This document shows positions 19,195 to 28,071 of a stretch of 32,654 bases of DNA, piece by piece. Source of the DNA: Phytophthora quininea (lineage: Eukaryota > Oomycota > Peronosporomycetes > Peronosporales > Peronosporaceae); the NCBI GenBank assembly GCA_011947345.1, contig JAAVTG010000460.1:1-32654 (forward strand). Reading direction: 5' to 3'. The notes under the pieces were generated by a model that saw only the letters and a program-made list of their open reading frames with translations, did not search any database and had not been told where the DNA came from. The position numbers and the translations under genes are program-made. How positions within the stretch are numbered: position 1 is the stretch's first letter; every line of letters starts with the position of its first letter.

Positions 19195-19248
19195 AACTTT
19201 ACGTCACAACACGACTCGACTCGATCACCACCACCTCGACAATGATGT
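19195..19248. repeat. Inverted repeat flanking the BRO1 gene, right arm (extends into cutinase C)
   Basis: Reverse complement of 17024-17077. The two arms enclose about 2.1 kb of single-copy DNA holding the BRO1 gene. Confidence 0.85.
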
Positions 19249-19905
19249 TTACCCGCGAAGAAACCGCGCGCCGCCCTGCACCAACGCTGCCGCCTTCTGC
19301 GCCGCACTGGTCACACTGCCGTCCATCGCGTACGTCAGGTGCGCCATCGTGTTGAAGCCGGCACCACATACCGGATCGCCCGTGTTGCAGAACTCGATGG
19401 CCTTGGAGCCGTACGTCGAGCTTGAGCTCTGGATGGTCTGGCCCATGAGCTTGAGCGGGTTGCCGAACGTCACGATGGCCTTGATGCGCGATGCCAACGA
19501 CTCCGGAATGGTGTCTCCAGACCCGAGCGTCGTCTTGATGCCGATCGCGATGTCCGTGACGCTGGCGCCCTGAGAGTAGCCGCCTAGCACGAACACGGTG
19601 TTCGGACACTCTTGGGCGACCGACACGACGTGGTTGGCCATGTCGGTGGCGCCTGGTCCGGCGCTCGTTTGGTCCATGGAGGCCAAGTAGTTCACGGCGT
19701 AGGACGAGACGCTCATGCCGGACAAGTCCGACGTGATGCCGCTCACGAGCGGTTGGCCGCAGATTCCGAGTCCTGCCATTTCACCACTGCCGCGGGCGAA
19801 CACGACGTGGACATCGGAGCACTCCGCGTTGACGAGGTTGGTGGGGCTTGCAAGAAGCAGCAGCATGGAGCCAACGACCGTGGAGGTGGGGGCTGAGAAC
19901 CTCAT
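19249..19905 (-). CDS. Cutinase (CE5 family), copy C
   Basis: This 218-residue secreted cutinase starts MRFSAPTSTV. It has a signal peptide to about residue 27, GGYSQGAS, GDPVC and MAHLTY, all in one frame. It differs from copy A at only a few residues (for example Arg for Lys at position 2 and a Thr/Ala pair near GDPVC), except at the C-terminus, where it ends VQGGARFLRG like copy B. It reads away from copy D across about 1.6 kb of repeated intergenic DNA. A perfect core promoter lies about 55 bases upstream. It is expected to be secreted and to attack cutin or similar polyesters. Confidence 0.93.
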   Translation of the reverse strand: MRFSAPTSTVVGSMLLLLASPTNLVNAECSDVHVVFARGSGEMAGLGICGQPLVSGITSDLSGMSVSSYAVNYLASMDQTSAGPGATDMANHVVSVAQECPNTVFVLGGYSQGASVTDIAIGIKTTLGSGDTIPESLASRIKAIVTFGNPLKLMGQTIQSSSSTYGSKAIEFCNTGDPVCGAGFNTMAHLTYAMDGSVTSAAQKAAALVQGGARFLRG

Positions 19906-19954
19906 GGTTGATCGGCGTGGCTTGGGTGGGGTGGAGTGAGGTGTCTGGGCGAGT

Positions 19955-19970
19955 GGAAAATGCAGAATGA
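19955..19970 (-). promoter_or_regulatory. Oomycete Inr + FPR core promoter of cutinase C
   Basis: The minus strand reads TCATTCTGCATTTTCC. It is the same as the cutinase A promoter except for one base in the FPR. Confidence 0.8.
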
Positions 19971-20837
19971 AGTTGTTGTCGACAAGTTTTAGCGCTCGAG
20001 TTCCGCTGGTCGGCCACACCAGAGCCAAAAGATCGTCGACGGCCGTGGGGCCGTAGTGGTGCATTTCATGGCTTCCACGCGCCCAACAGCTTGCTAATCG
20101 TAATGTTCCTGCTGAGGGGCTGAACGTCGTGAGTTGCGCAGCTACGGCCCCAGATCGCCAGCCAACTTGCACCGGTGCTTCTCTCCACCCGCCGCGACAT
20201 CGGCTCATTTCGCTTCGTAAACGCTTTTCGATCGCGAGGCTTTGACACGTGGGGACAGACGGATAAGATAGTCACGCCTGCCGTCGCGAAGTATTCGGAG
20301 GCAAGTCATGGTCCTCGCTGGACGTTGAAGTGCCACGAACCGACTGTGCGTGCAGGTCGCTGCTACGGCGTACGTCGAGTCGATAATCGATGGCTGACCA
20401 AATCGAGAGCTGTTTTCCGGTAGACGGCAAGCCTTGACTCGGTGTCATTACCAAGTCATCAATGTTTTTGTCTGCACCACCCTGCCAAAGTATCGCCGGT
20501 CGTCGCTGTCATAGGAGCACTGCTGCAGGCCGCGGGGAGTTGGGGGTTGTTTTGGCGAAAGAACTTCCAGCTAAAGATTACTTTTTATGCGTGTCGATTT
20601 CAAGATCGGGTGCTCTGGTGTCTGGCACTTCGGCCACCAAGTCGTTGTCGTCGCTGCAGATCCGTTAAATCGGCCATTGCTCTCATGAACCGAGCAACAG
20701 CAGCAGCGGCCGTCATCAAGATGCAAGCACCTGGTGCCGGCAGATGTGTGCGTGCACGATGTGGTGACGTATCGGATGGAGAGTCCCGTCAGCGGAGCAT
20801 GTGGGCCGCGCTGAGCCAAGCTGCTGCTCGAAGCTCT

Positions 20838-20871
<34 letters not shown>

Positions 20872-21416
20872 AGAGATCGCCTCAAGCACGACGCCAACGC
20901 TTCCCAAGTTTCCTGGCAGGAGAGCGGGGCGCTCCGACTTTCTCCTGCTCTGTCCGACCGTCGTGAAGAGCGCTTTTACGAATTGGCAAATTCGTGGGGG
21001 TAGCTCTTTTGACGCGTGCCATTTCCGTATGACTGAGTCAGCAGTGCTCACCTCCCGCTGTCCGAGCGTGAGAACGAGCGATTCCGTCTGTCGCGCCTCA
21101 CGGTTGGCACCATGACAGGCCTTGACGTTCCGATGGAAAGCAAGTCCGTCCGTCGACGCATCGATTTCAGGCCCGCCAGCAGGCCGATAAGATGGCAAAT
21201 TCGGTCAACGCCTTGCATGACCGGGGTTCGGCCAACAGGCTCGTGTTGTCTTCAAGCTGTTGCTGCCCTCGGGGTCCATGAATCAAGAGGACTGCAAGAA
21301 GCAGAGGGCGGTGGTAGACTGTCGATATCGGCACGGGCAGCAATGGCAGGTTTTCGTCACGGCCATAAAACTCGGGTCTGTCCGGAAGATCAACGCGGTG
21401 CTGCCTACCGGTGAAC
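19971..21416. other. Space between divergent cutinases C and D
   Basis: Second copy of the 1.45 kb stretch at 14845-16292. No gene was recognised. The near-identity of a non-coding stretch of this length supports a recent duplication. Confidence 0.5.
20838..20877. repeat. (GA)n microsatellite
   Basis: Shorter counterpart of the run at 15712-15752. Confidence 0.9.
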
Positions 21417-21432
21417 TCATTCCGCGATTTCC
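21417..21432 (+). promoter_or_regulatory. Oomycete Inr/FPR-like core promoter of cutinase D
   Basis: TCATTCCGCGATTTCC, identical to the element of copy B. It lies about 60-75 bases upstream of the ATG at 21492. Confidence 0.65.
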
Positions 21433-21491
21433 TGCACCGAGCTCAAGCCGCCGCAGCGATCGCTTCCCCAACTCGATCGACCTCCACAGCC

Positions 21492-22148
21492 ATGAAGTTC
21501 GGTGTCTCCATCCCGTCAGTCTTCGGACCTGTCCTGCTTCTCCTGGTGACCTTCATCAGCTCTACCAACGCGGAGTGCTCCGATGTCCACGTCGTGTTCG
21601 CCCGCGGCAGTGGTGAAATGGCAGGACTCGGAATCTGCGGCCAACCGCTCGTGAGCGGTATCACATCCAATCTGGCCGGCATGAGCGTCTCGTCCTACGC
21701 CGTGAACTACTTGGCCTCCATGGACCAAACGAGCGCCGGACCGGGCGCCACCGACATGGCCAACCACGTCGTGTCGGTCGCCCAAGAGTGTCCGAACACC
21801 GTGTTCGTGCTAGGCGGTTACTCTCAGGGCGCCAGCGTCACGGACATCGCGATCGGCATCAAGACGATGCTCGGCGTCGGTCAGAGCATTCCGGAGTCGT
21901 TGGCGTCGCGCATCAAGGCCATCGTGACGTTCGGCAACCCGCTCAAGCTCATGGGCCAGACCATCCAGAGCTCAAGCTCGACGTACGGCTCCAAGGCCAT
22001 CGAGTTCTGCAACACGGGCGATCCGGTATGTGGTGCCGGCTTCAACACGATGGCGCACCTGACGTACGCGATGGACGGCAGTGTGACCACCGCGGCGCAG
22101 AAGGCTGCGGCCTTGGTCAAGGGAAGTTCGCGGGCGCTGCGGGCTTGA
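21492..22148 (+). CDS. Cutinase (CE5 family), copy D
   Basis: This 218-residue secreted cutinase starts MKFGVSIPSVFGPVLLLLV. It has a signal peptide ending in TNA, then GGYSQGAS, GDPVC and MAHLTY in one frame. It is almost the same as copy B in the 5' half. It differs from all other copies at a short loop after the catalytic serine (MLGVGQSIPES against TLGSGDTIPES) and ends VKGSSRALRA like copy A. Upstream in-frame ATGs (for example 21411) lie before the promoter and are unlikely starts. It is intact and expected to be active. Confidence 0.93.
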   Translation: MKFGVSIPSVFGPVLLLLVTFISSTNAECSDVHVVFARGSGEMAGLGICGQPLVSGITSNLAGMSVSSYAVNYLASMDQTSAGPGATDMANHVVSVAQECPNTVFVLGGYSQGASVTDIAIGIKTMLGVGQSIPESLASRIKAIVTFGNPLKLMGQTIQSSSSTYGSKAIEFCNTGDPVCGAGFNTMAHLTYAMDGSVTTAAQKAAALVKGSSRALRA

Positions 22149-22554
22149 ACGCGATGGAGTAGCTCGGTGTTGTATCTAGACTTTGTTGCAAACAAATGAA
22201 TTGTCGTTGTCCTTTCATGACGCTGCTTCCTTGGATGCTACAGCCGAGCAATATCCACCGACAACAAGAATGCAAGGACCACCAGTCAATTGTCGCACAG
22301 GGCAACACCAAAACTGGTCTCCATTCGTTCGCGGCCACTCTAGATGCGCGACAATCGTCAATCAAGTTGCCTGCAATCAAGCACCGTAGCTAGCTCACTT
22401 CGGTCTGAATTTCTTGAGTGTCTCGACAAGCGTTTGTAGGCTCCGCTGCTGCTGCTCGCTCGTCGCGCATTAAGTCGACGACCAGAGCGAGAGCGATTCG
22501 TCCCAGGGGGCCAAGTGTATCACGGGAAAGCTGACCGCCGCCGCGTCAACTTGG

Positions 22555-22859
22555 TCAGCAGTGCCCACCCGGTTTTCTGCTCCTGACGCCAGCAGCTCTG
22601 GTGTCGAGTCGACGAAAAGTTATATCGCGTGCCTGTGGGTCATGCAGGCAGCAAAGCCCAGCCCAGCCTGGCCGCAGCAACGTGCATCCAGCAAGGGTTT
22701 CGATTGCGAGGGCTTGCAAGAAGGCAACCACAGCAAAGAGACCAAGGGCGGCGGGCGTCGGCCGCCATCTTAGGCGCCATCTTGGAGCTCCGCACACCTG
22801 CTCATCCTCCTCCCCGTCTAGCGAAATTTGATTCGTCGACCCCGAAATACTTGCCATTT
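22555..22859 (-). CDS. Hypothetical small protein with one hydrophobic segment (weak)
   Basis: The ATG at 22859 (MASISGSTNQ) opens about 100 codons with an acidic N-terminal part, a basic Trp/Arg-rich patch and one hydrophobic stretch (ALGLFAVVAFLQALAIETLA) that could span a membrane. An initiator-like CCATTTG overlaps the start region but the spacing is poor. There is no family match by eye. The frame may be open by chance in GC-rich DNA. Confidence 0.2.
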
Positions 22860-23405
22860 GTATGTTGCGTTCTGTTTGGCCGCGCCCGTCGGTCATAGCC
22901 GGGGCCTGCAGATCGCGTGAAGCGTCTCCATCCGATCGCGATACCTTGCTGCTGATCAAAGCGGGCCGGCACACAAGTTGCCTTTTTCGGCGTCTTGCAC
23001 GCTCCAGCGGAAGCCTCTGCGGACGAGACAACCCCGCAGGCACTGCCGCTGTTGGTGCTGTTGCTGCTGCAAACCCGGCGTCGACCTGGCTCTACCAGCG
23101 CGAGTGCTCTGGCGTCGGTGCCTCGGGCGCGTGATCAACGAGCGAGTGCGGGCGCGGATAAACGAGCCCGCGTTGAAGCGATCACCTCCGCAGTCTAATC
23201 AGCATCCTGGTCTAAACAGCGAGAGCTTCTGCTCCTGCCCCCGGCGCAAGTCTCGGCAGGGGTCTCCGGTGCGCGCAGTGTCGCCACCTGCCCTATGGCA
23301 AGTCGCTCGTGGCGCAGGAAGAAGTTTGAATCGGGAACATGTCGCCATTGGCAAGGCTGTCGCGCACGAGCGCCGCTCTGCTGTCTATCCAGGAGTGCAT
23401 CTCTC

Positions 23406-23440
23406 GGCTAGCTAGCTAGCTGGCTGGCTGGCTGGCTGGT
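23406..23440. repeat. GCTA/GGCT tetranucleotide microsatellite
   Basis: GCTAGCTAGCTAGC runs into GGCTGGCTGGCTGG. It is a simple repeat in non-coding DNA. Confidence 0.9.
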
Positions 23441-24595
23441 TCGTCTTCTATAGCATTGCCGTCAATCTGCTGCTAAAGGTGTTTTTCACTCTACCCGGAG
23501 CCATCGTTTCGGGGCGATTGAAGCCGCTCGGAGCTGCGGAGACCTTGGTGGTCGGTACCTCGGAGCCCCGGGCCAAAGTGCTGGTGGCGAAGCGCTCGGG
23601 GACACGTCACGTATCCCAAGGTACCTCGGCCATTTGACATCGGAGCCGATCTTGCCTGCAGCGCTGGGCTCTGCTGTCGGCGACGACGTTGAGCATGCCG
23701 TGTGGCGCGGGGAAACTCGGTCGCGTCCTCCGTCCAGCAGCAATACCTTCGGCTCGAGCCTTCCGGGCAGCGCTAGTCGCGGCGGCAGCTCGCGAGCTCC
23801 GGCCACACCTTGAAGCTTGCAGTCGACGGGCGGCGTTAGCTCGCGCGGCAATCGCCGAGCTGTGACCGCTTTCGCCAGCTGGCGCCTGATACGTGCCGCG
23901 CCAGAGCGCTGCAACGCGCCAGCGTAAATTACCAGGCTAGCGAGCTGCTGGCGAGGCTGTTTGTCGACTTCGATGGAAGTTCATGCGTGTACGATTGGCC
24001 TCGGTCGCCGTTGAGAGGGTCGTCGTTCCGACTGGCGGGAACGAGTGGTTTTTCGTTCGGTAGAATGGAGGGGTCCGATGCGGTGCTGGTGACCGACCGG
24101 CCGTGCGGGCCCCCGTCACGACGGGGTCCGCTAAGTGACTGAGGGTGTGCGGAGCCCACGGGGCGTACGGTAGGAAGACTCGCGCCGACCGATGACTCTA
24201 AAAGGTTTGGTTGGACCATGAACGTTGCAGCCATCGCCGGTGGCGTCCGCATCGACGGCAAGCGCTACTGCTAAACGAACAACACAGGGTGGTGAACCTG
24301 TTTACCGGGACGCCAAGCAAATTGCTGTAGTTCGGTAGTACGACGGTGGTTGTTTTGGCGGGCATCCCTCACAGGAAGCAATTGATACGAGCGACGGCTT
24401 TGGCAGCCCGACGACGACGAAGGCAAGCGCGAACCTCGATCGAGCGCGGCCCCGGTCTCGACAATAAATTACGCGCGTCCGCGAAAGATTTCCGGGCAAT
24501 CCTGTGGACATACAGTTTTTGGAGAGGAGCATGCGATGCAAAGAACCGTGCTTGGCGCAGTGCAAGGCACGGGCGGCGTTGGTGGATGAGGGGCA

Positions 24596-26398
24596 ATGCA
24601 ATCGGGGACTGGCGCGCCACAATTGGTTTCGCCTCGAGCCGTGCAGTCTTCGCCCGCGGACGAGCGTCTTCGCCAGAGCTCCAGCAGGATCGCCATGCAG
24701 CCCTCCAACAGCAGCAGCAGCAACGGCGGCTCGCAGAACGACCCGGTCGTCGCCGCCGACTCGACGCCGGCGAACCCCGAGTCGAGCCTCTCCGCCGGCC
24801 CGACCGGCGCCTGGCCCGAGCTCAAGCAGCTCAGCGCCGCCGTGACCGTCACGCCGCTGGACAGCGCGGCGCAGCTCCGCAACAACCGCAAGCGCCAGCG
24901 CCCGTCCGAGACGAGCTCGCCGGCCGCCGCCAACTCGTTGACGTCGTTCCCGACGCCCGGCGACCTCAAGCTCGACTTCGCCGGCTTCGAAGTGGGCGCC
25001 AACGCCTCGACCGGAGTCAGCGCAGCGCCGCTGTCCATGAGCTCGGCGGCGTCGGCGTCCATGCCCTTCCCGGTCACGTCGAGCTCCATGAGCTACAGCG
25101 ATAGTTACAGCACCGCCACTAACGACGATGTCCTGACCTTCCTCAAGTCGCTGCAGCTGACCCAGGACGCCACGGCGCTGTCCCTCGCCACGCAACGCCT
25201 GGCTCAGGACGGCTTCGACTCGGTCGTGGCGCTGGCCTTCGCCGCCGTGAGTGAGATCCAGCGGGCGGGCATTGCCGACGCTCAGCTCGTGTGGCAGCAG
25301 GCGCGTCGCGATTTCGCGGCCCGCCAGTTCCAGGGCCCCGGCGTGCTCTCGCCCAGCTACACGATCTCCCGGTGGCTGCAGCTGTGCCAGATCCCCAAGT
25401 CCAGCGCCTTCGAGTACGCCGAGTATCTGTGCCGACTGGGCTATTCGGCCGTGCGCGACTTGGAGTACATCGCGCATGACCAGCGCGCACTCGCCGTCTT
25501 CAAGCTCGGCCACAGCCGCCTCCTGGTGCACTGCGTCACGGCGGCGGTCAGCCAGCAGCAGCAGCTGCAGGTGGCCAACTACCCGTACGCCCAGGGAGGG
25601 CCCAATGTGTACGCTGCGGGCTCATCCAGTGCGTTTCTGCAGCCGCTGGACATCCAACGCGAGAACGAGTTCGATGTGCAGGCCTACGACAGCTTCTTGG
25701 AGGCTCTGATCGAGCCCACTGACGCTGAGAGGATGCAACAGCAGCAGCGATACTCGACGGGTGCGTTGACGCTCGGTCGGGATAACACGCTGGGTGGCGT
25801 GGACGCCTTCGGCAGCCGCCTGAGCTTCGGTGGCATGACGGCGATGACGTCTCCTGTAGCGTCCAACATTCCGCTTCGTTTGCTGCCGCAGGAGCACCTG
25901 CAGCTGCTGTACGAGGCGGTCAACCTGCCGCGACCCAACCCGTGCCGTCGCGGCAAGAAGATTTATTGGTCGGTGCTCGCCACTGGCGGTATGAAGGACG
26001 AACGCTTTGCCCGCTTGACGCAGTTCACGGCTGCCGAGTTGCAAAATGCGTACCTGCGCCAGTTCGAGCTGCCGGCCACCAACCCTGTCAAGATGGACGC
26101 CTGGAGCGACGAGAATATCCGTCAACTCGAGCACGCTGTCAAGGACCCACGCTGCCGTCACCTGTCCAAGGTGTGCTGGGAGATGTTGGCCACGGGCCGC
26201 ACGGGCGTGGAGGAGTACGCTCCGCTGTCCAAGTTCACTGCGTCTCAGCTGCGCTCGAGGTTCCGCTCTCTGTTCGGCGATAAGCGCCCGCAGAAGCTGC
26301 GCCAAAAGAAGCAAATGCTCAAGCTGCAGCAGCAACAACAACAGCAGCAGCAACAGCAACAGGGTAGCGACGCGCTCAAGAATGAGCGATCGGTTTAA
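24596..26398 (+). CDS. SAM-like and tandem Myb/SANT-like protein with polyQ tail (nuclear regulator, inferred)
   Basis: This 600-codon open frame has an ATG at 24596; the ATG at 24694 (MQPSNSSSS) may be the real start. The first ~180 residues are low-complexity Ser/Ala/Pro, with a basic NNRKRQRPS that could be a nuclear signal. Residues about 182-245 and 258-320 resemble two degenerate SAM-type helical domains; the second ends FKLGHSRLLVHCV. Residues about 425-490 and 500-565 are two related units with spaced aromatic residues (IYWSVLATGG / VCWEMLATGR, each followed by FTAAEL or FTASQL), like Myb/SANT helices. A Gln run lies near the end. Domain calls are by eye and no known protein could be named. 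The neighbouring PH gene is convergent. Confidence 0.75.
   Translation: MQSGTGAPQLVSPRAVQSSPADERLRQSSSRIAMQPSNSSSSNGGSQNDPVVAADSTPANPESSLSAGPTGAWPELKQLSAAVTVTPLDSAAQLRNNRKRQRPSETSSPAAANSLTSFPTPGDLKLDFAGFEVGANASTGVSAAPLSMSSAASASMPFPVTSSSMSYSDSYSTATNDDVLTFLKSLQLTQDATALSLATQRLAQDGFDSVVALAFAAVSEIQRAGIADAQLVWQQARRDFAARQFQGPGVLSPSYTISRWLQLCQIPKSSAFEYAEYLCRLGYSAVRDLEYIAHDQRALAVFKLGHSRLLVHCVTAAVSQQQQLQVANYPYAQGGPNVYAAGSSSAFLQPLDIQRENEFDVQAYDSFLEALIEPTDAERMQQQQRYSTGALTLGRDNTLGGVDAFGSRLSFGGMTAMTSPVASNIPLRLLPQEHLQLLYEAVNLPRPNPCRRGKKIYWSVLATGGMKDERFARLTQFTAAELQNAYLRQFELPATNPVKMDAWSDENIRQLEHAVKDPRCRHLSKVCWEMLATGRTGVEEYAPLSKFTASQLRSRFRSLFGDKRPQKLRQKKQMLKLQQQQQQQQQQQQGSDALKNERSV
26323..26361 (+). repeat. 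CAG/CAA run encoding polyglutamine
   Basis: About 13 Gln codons, mixed CAG and CAA, near the C-terminus of the SAM/Myb-like protein. Its length probably varies between strains. Confidence 0.9.
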
Positions 26399-26589
26399 AG
26401 TGAGTGTGGAGGAAAATGCTGTAGTCAAATATAACGTGCATTTTGTGTTCATGCTGCGCAAGCAGATCACGTGCTGTACTGGGGTTGAGGCGGGGAGCAC
26501 TCTCATGGGCAGACTCTTGGGATCAAGCTCAGGTGTGGTGGTGACTTGACTGCATTAGATAAGTTGGGAATAAAATATGTTGTATGTGT

Positions 26590-27300
26590 CTAGTGCGCCT
26601 CCTGGTTGTTGTCGCGGCTCACGGGCAGAAAACGAGGCGTGACGGCGGTGCCCTTGCCGCCGTTGTCCTCGGGGCGCTCCACTTTGGCCAACGCCACCTT
26701 GTCCTTGACACAGTCGGTCGGATCCGCGCCGCTTTCAGGCTTGGCCGAGTTGGCGACGGTCGAAGACATGGTGAGAGACAGCGATCGCCGCAGCGAGTTG
26801 GCGTTGCGGCGCAGCACTGACAACGGGTGCTTTGCTGACACGAACGACAGCGAGTGGCCCGCCGTGGTGGGCTTGTCGCCAAAGTACTTGATGATGAGCT
26901 GCTCTAGCTGCAGTCGGGTCTCGCTGGCCGGGGACTCCTTCTCGGGCGACGCCTGCGGGTCGCGCCAGTAGTAGCGCTGCCACGAAAACAGCGCCTTGCC
27001 CCATTCCTGGCGGTCCTCTCCGTTCGCGGCACTGAATTCCATGCGCATGGCGTTTCCGAGCGTGTAGGATCGGTCCTTGACGAACACCTTGCGGGTCTCG
27101 AGGAAGAAGCTGTGGGGCATGCCGTCCGCGCGCTTCTGGGCCTTGACGGCGATCTTGCACCCGGACAGACGCACCTCGCTCAGGCACTTGCTGCAGTCGG
27201 CGCCCGCGAACTGCCGAAGGAAGCCGTCCTCGAGCGAGAAGTACCGCACCAAAGGTCGGCCGCGCTTCTCGTGCAGGATGAGGAAGCCCTGGCGAGTCAT
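26590..27300 (-). CDS. PH-domain protein
   Basis: This 236-residue protein starts MTRQGFLILHEKRGRP at the ATG at 27300; the frame is open a few codons further, but without ATG. Residues 1-125 form a pleckstrin-homology fold: a first strand (GFLILHEK), RPLVRYFSLEDGFLRQF, further strands around FLETRKVFVKD, and the closing helix DRQEWGKALFSWQRYYW with the conserved Trp. PH domains bind phosphoinositides or proteins at membranes. The C-terminal half is Ser/Arg-rich without a domain. The core promoter at 27456-27475 is the best match in the window, giving a leader of about 165 bases. The gene is convergent with the SAM/Myb-like gene, 190 bases apart. Confidence 0.82.
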   Translation of the reverse strand: MTRQGFLILHEKRGRPLVRYFSLEDGFLRQFAGADCSKCLSEVRLSGCKIAVKAQKRADGMPHSFFLETRKVFVKDRSYTLGNAMRMEFSAANGEDRQEWGKALFSWQRYYWRDPQASPEKESPASETRLQLEQLIIKYFGDKPTTAGHSLSFVSAKHPLSVLRRNANSLRRSLSLTMSSTVANSAKPESGADPTDCVKDKVALAKVERPEDNGGKGTAVTPRFLPVSRDNNQEAH

Positions 27301-27455
27301 GGTCGGCAAGAACGATCGAGTTGCAGCGGAGAAGGCGAGTTGGCGAGTGACTAGCGTCGAGCGTCGAGGTCGTCGGCAACGGGAGTGCGGGTGCGACGGC
27401 GTCCAAGACCGTTGCGCTGGACTTGTCTAGCCCAAGCTACCAAAACGCCCGACAA

Positions 27456-27475
27456 GCTAAAATGGCAAAGTGAGC
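27456..27475 (-). promoter_or_regulatory. Oomycete Inr + FPR core promoter of the PH gene
   Basis: The minus strand reads GCTCACTTTGCCATTTTAGC. It contains the full 16-base oomycete core, with initiator TCACTTT and FPR CATTTTAG. Confidence 0.75.
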
Positions 27476-27777
27476 GCCGCTGGGTCCCATGGGCAGCAGT
27501 TCAAGACTTGGTGGCGTGCAGATAGGGCTGGATACTCGGCGATAGTGTAGGAGAGTGCGATGCCGCAGCGGCTGGAGCGCCTTCGCGTGGACGGCGAGGG
27601 CACGACGCCACGAAGGTGACTCGCCAGCCGCACGTTCGGAAAGCGGATGGTCTAGTAACTCGGTCGCTGTATTGACTTGCTCGGATAAATACACTTGGGG
27701 TAGCTGAACAGCACGCCACCGACAGCCGCCCAGGTCTAGCCTGGGCAAACCTGCACGCCCAGAAGCTCCGATGGCGG
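27476..27777. other. Intergenic stretch, no gene recognised
   Basis: Probably the 3' UTR of the tail-anchored protein gene, running up to the PH-gene promoter. Open frames here overlap each other and have no features. Confidence 0.4.
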
Positions 27778-28071
27778 CTACTGGAGATACGTTTGCTGCA
27801 GCACCACAAAGTAGACGAAGCAGCACACCAGCAGCGTCATGCTCACGGCCAGGAACTTGGACAGCAAGCACTCGCGGCCGTCGTCGCGCTCACCCTCGGC
27901 GTCGGTTTGGCCTTTGTTGTCGTCCTCGTCGAGCAGACTGAACCGGAGCAGGCTCTTGCGGCGCGTAGCCAGCAGCAGTTGGCCGCTCGTCAGCGGCCTG
28001 AACGCGGGCGTTGCAGGCTTATCGGCGTCGTCGATCTCGACGGCGCAGACCGTGAGAGGAGGCTCGGCCAT
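27778..28071 (-). CDS. Small tail-anchored membrane protein, unknown function
   Basis: This 97-residue frame starts MAEPPLTVCAVEIDD at an ATG. The first ~70 residues are polar, with a basic/hydrophobic patch (LLLATRRKSLLRFSLLDED) and an acidic linker. One membrane segment (KFLAVSMTLLVCCFVYFVVL) lies just before the end, QQTYLQ. This is the layout of a tail-anchored protein with its bulk in the cytosol. No family could be named. A poor initiator-like string is present about 200 bases upstream. Kept as real because of the clear start and the well-placed membrane segment. Confidence 0.55.
   Translation of the reverse strand: MAEPPLTVCAVEIDDADKPATPAFRPLTSGQLLLATRRKSLLRFSLLDEDDNKGQTDAEGERDDGRECLLSKFLAVSMTLLVCCFVYFVVLQQTYLQ

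Larger units (their letters stand above)
19291..21859. repeat. Direct repeat, right copy (divergent cutinase pair)
   Basis: Partner of 14165-16735, in the same orientation. Confidence 0.9.
22149..24595. other. Long GC-rich stretch without a convincing gene
   Basis: About 2.4 kb between cutinase D and the SAM/Myb-like gene. It holds a weak minus-strand candidate (22555-22859), a GCTA/GGCT microsatellite near 23406 and many overlapping open frames with no domains. The right part may be a long 5' leader or promoter of the next gene. Confidence 0.45.

Noticed and set aside
17024..19248. The inverted arms around the BRO1 gene as ends of a mobile element
   Set aside because: The arms are simply the 3' ends and flanks of cutinases B and C. 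No transposase and no target-site duplication were found.
23486..24261. Two minus-strand frames of 142 and 110 codons
   Set aside because: Pro/Arg/Ser-rich, no domain, no promoter element, in GC-rich DNA where long frames are common by chance.
24302..25531. A 409-codon open frame on the minus strand
   Set aside because: Antisense to the SAM/Myb-like gene. Arg/Gly/Ala-rich with no domain, as expected opposite GC-rich codons.
25622..26506. A 294-codon open frame on the minus strand
   Set aside because: Antisense to the same gene; its Leu run is the CAG repeat read backwards.
27437..27871. A 144-codon minus-strand frame
   Set aside because: Overlaps the end of the tail-anchored protein gene and has no features. 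Probably 3' UTR.
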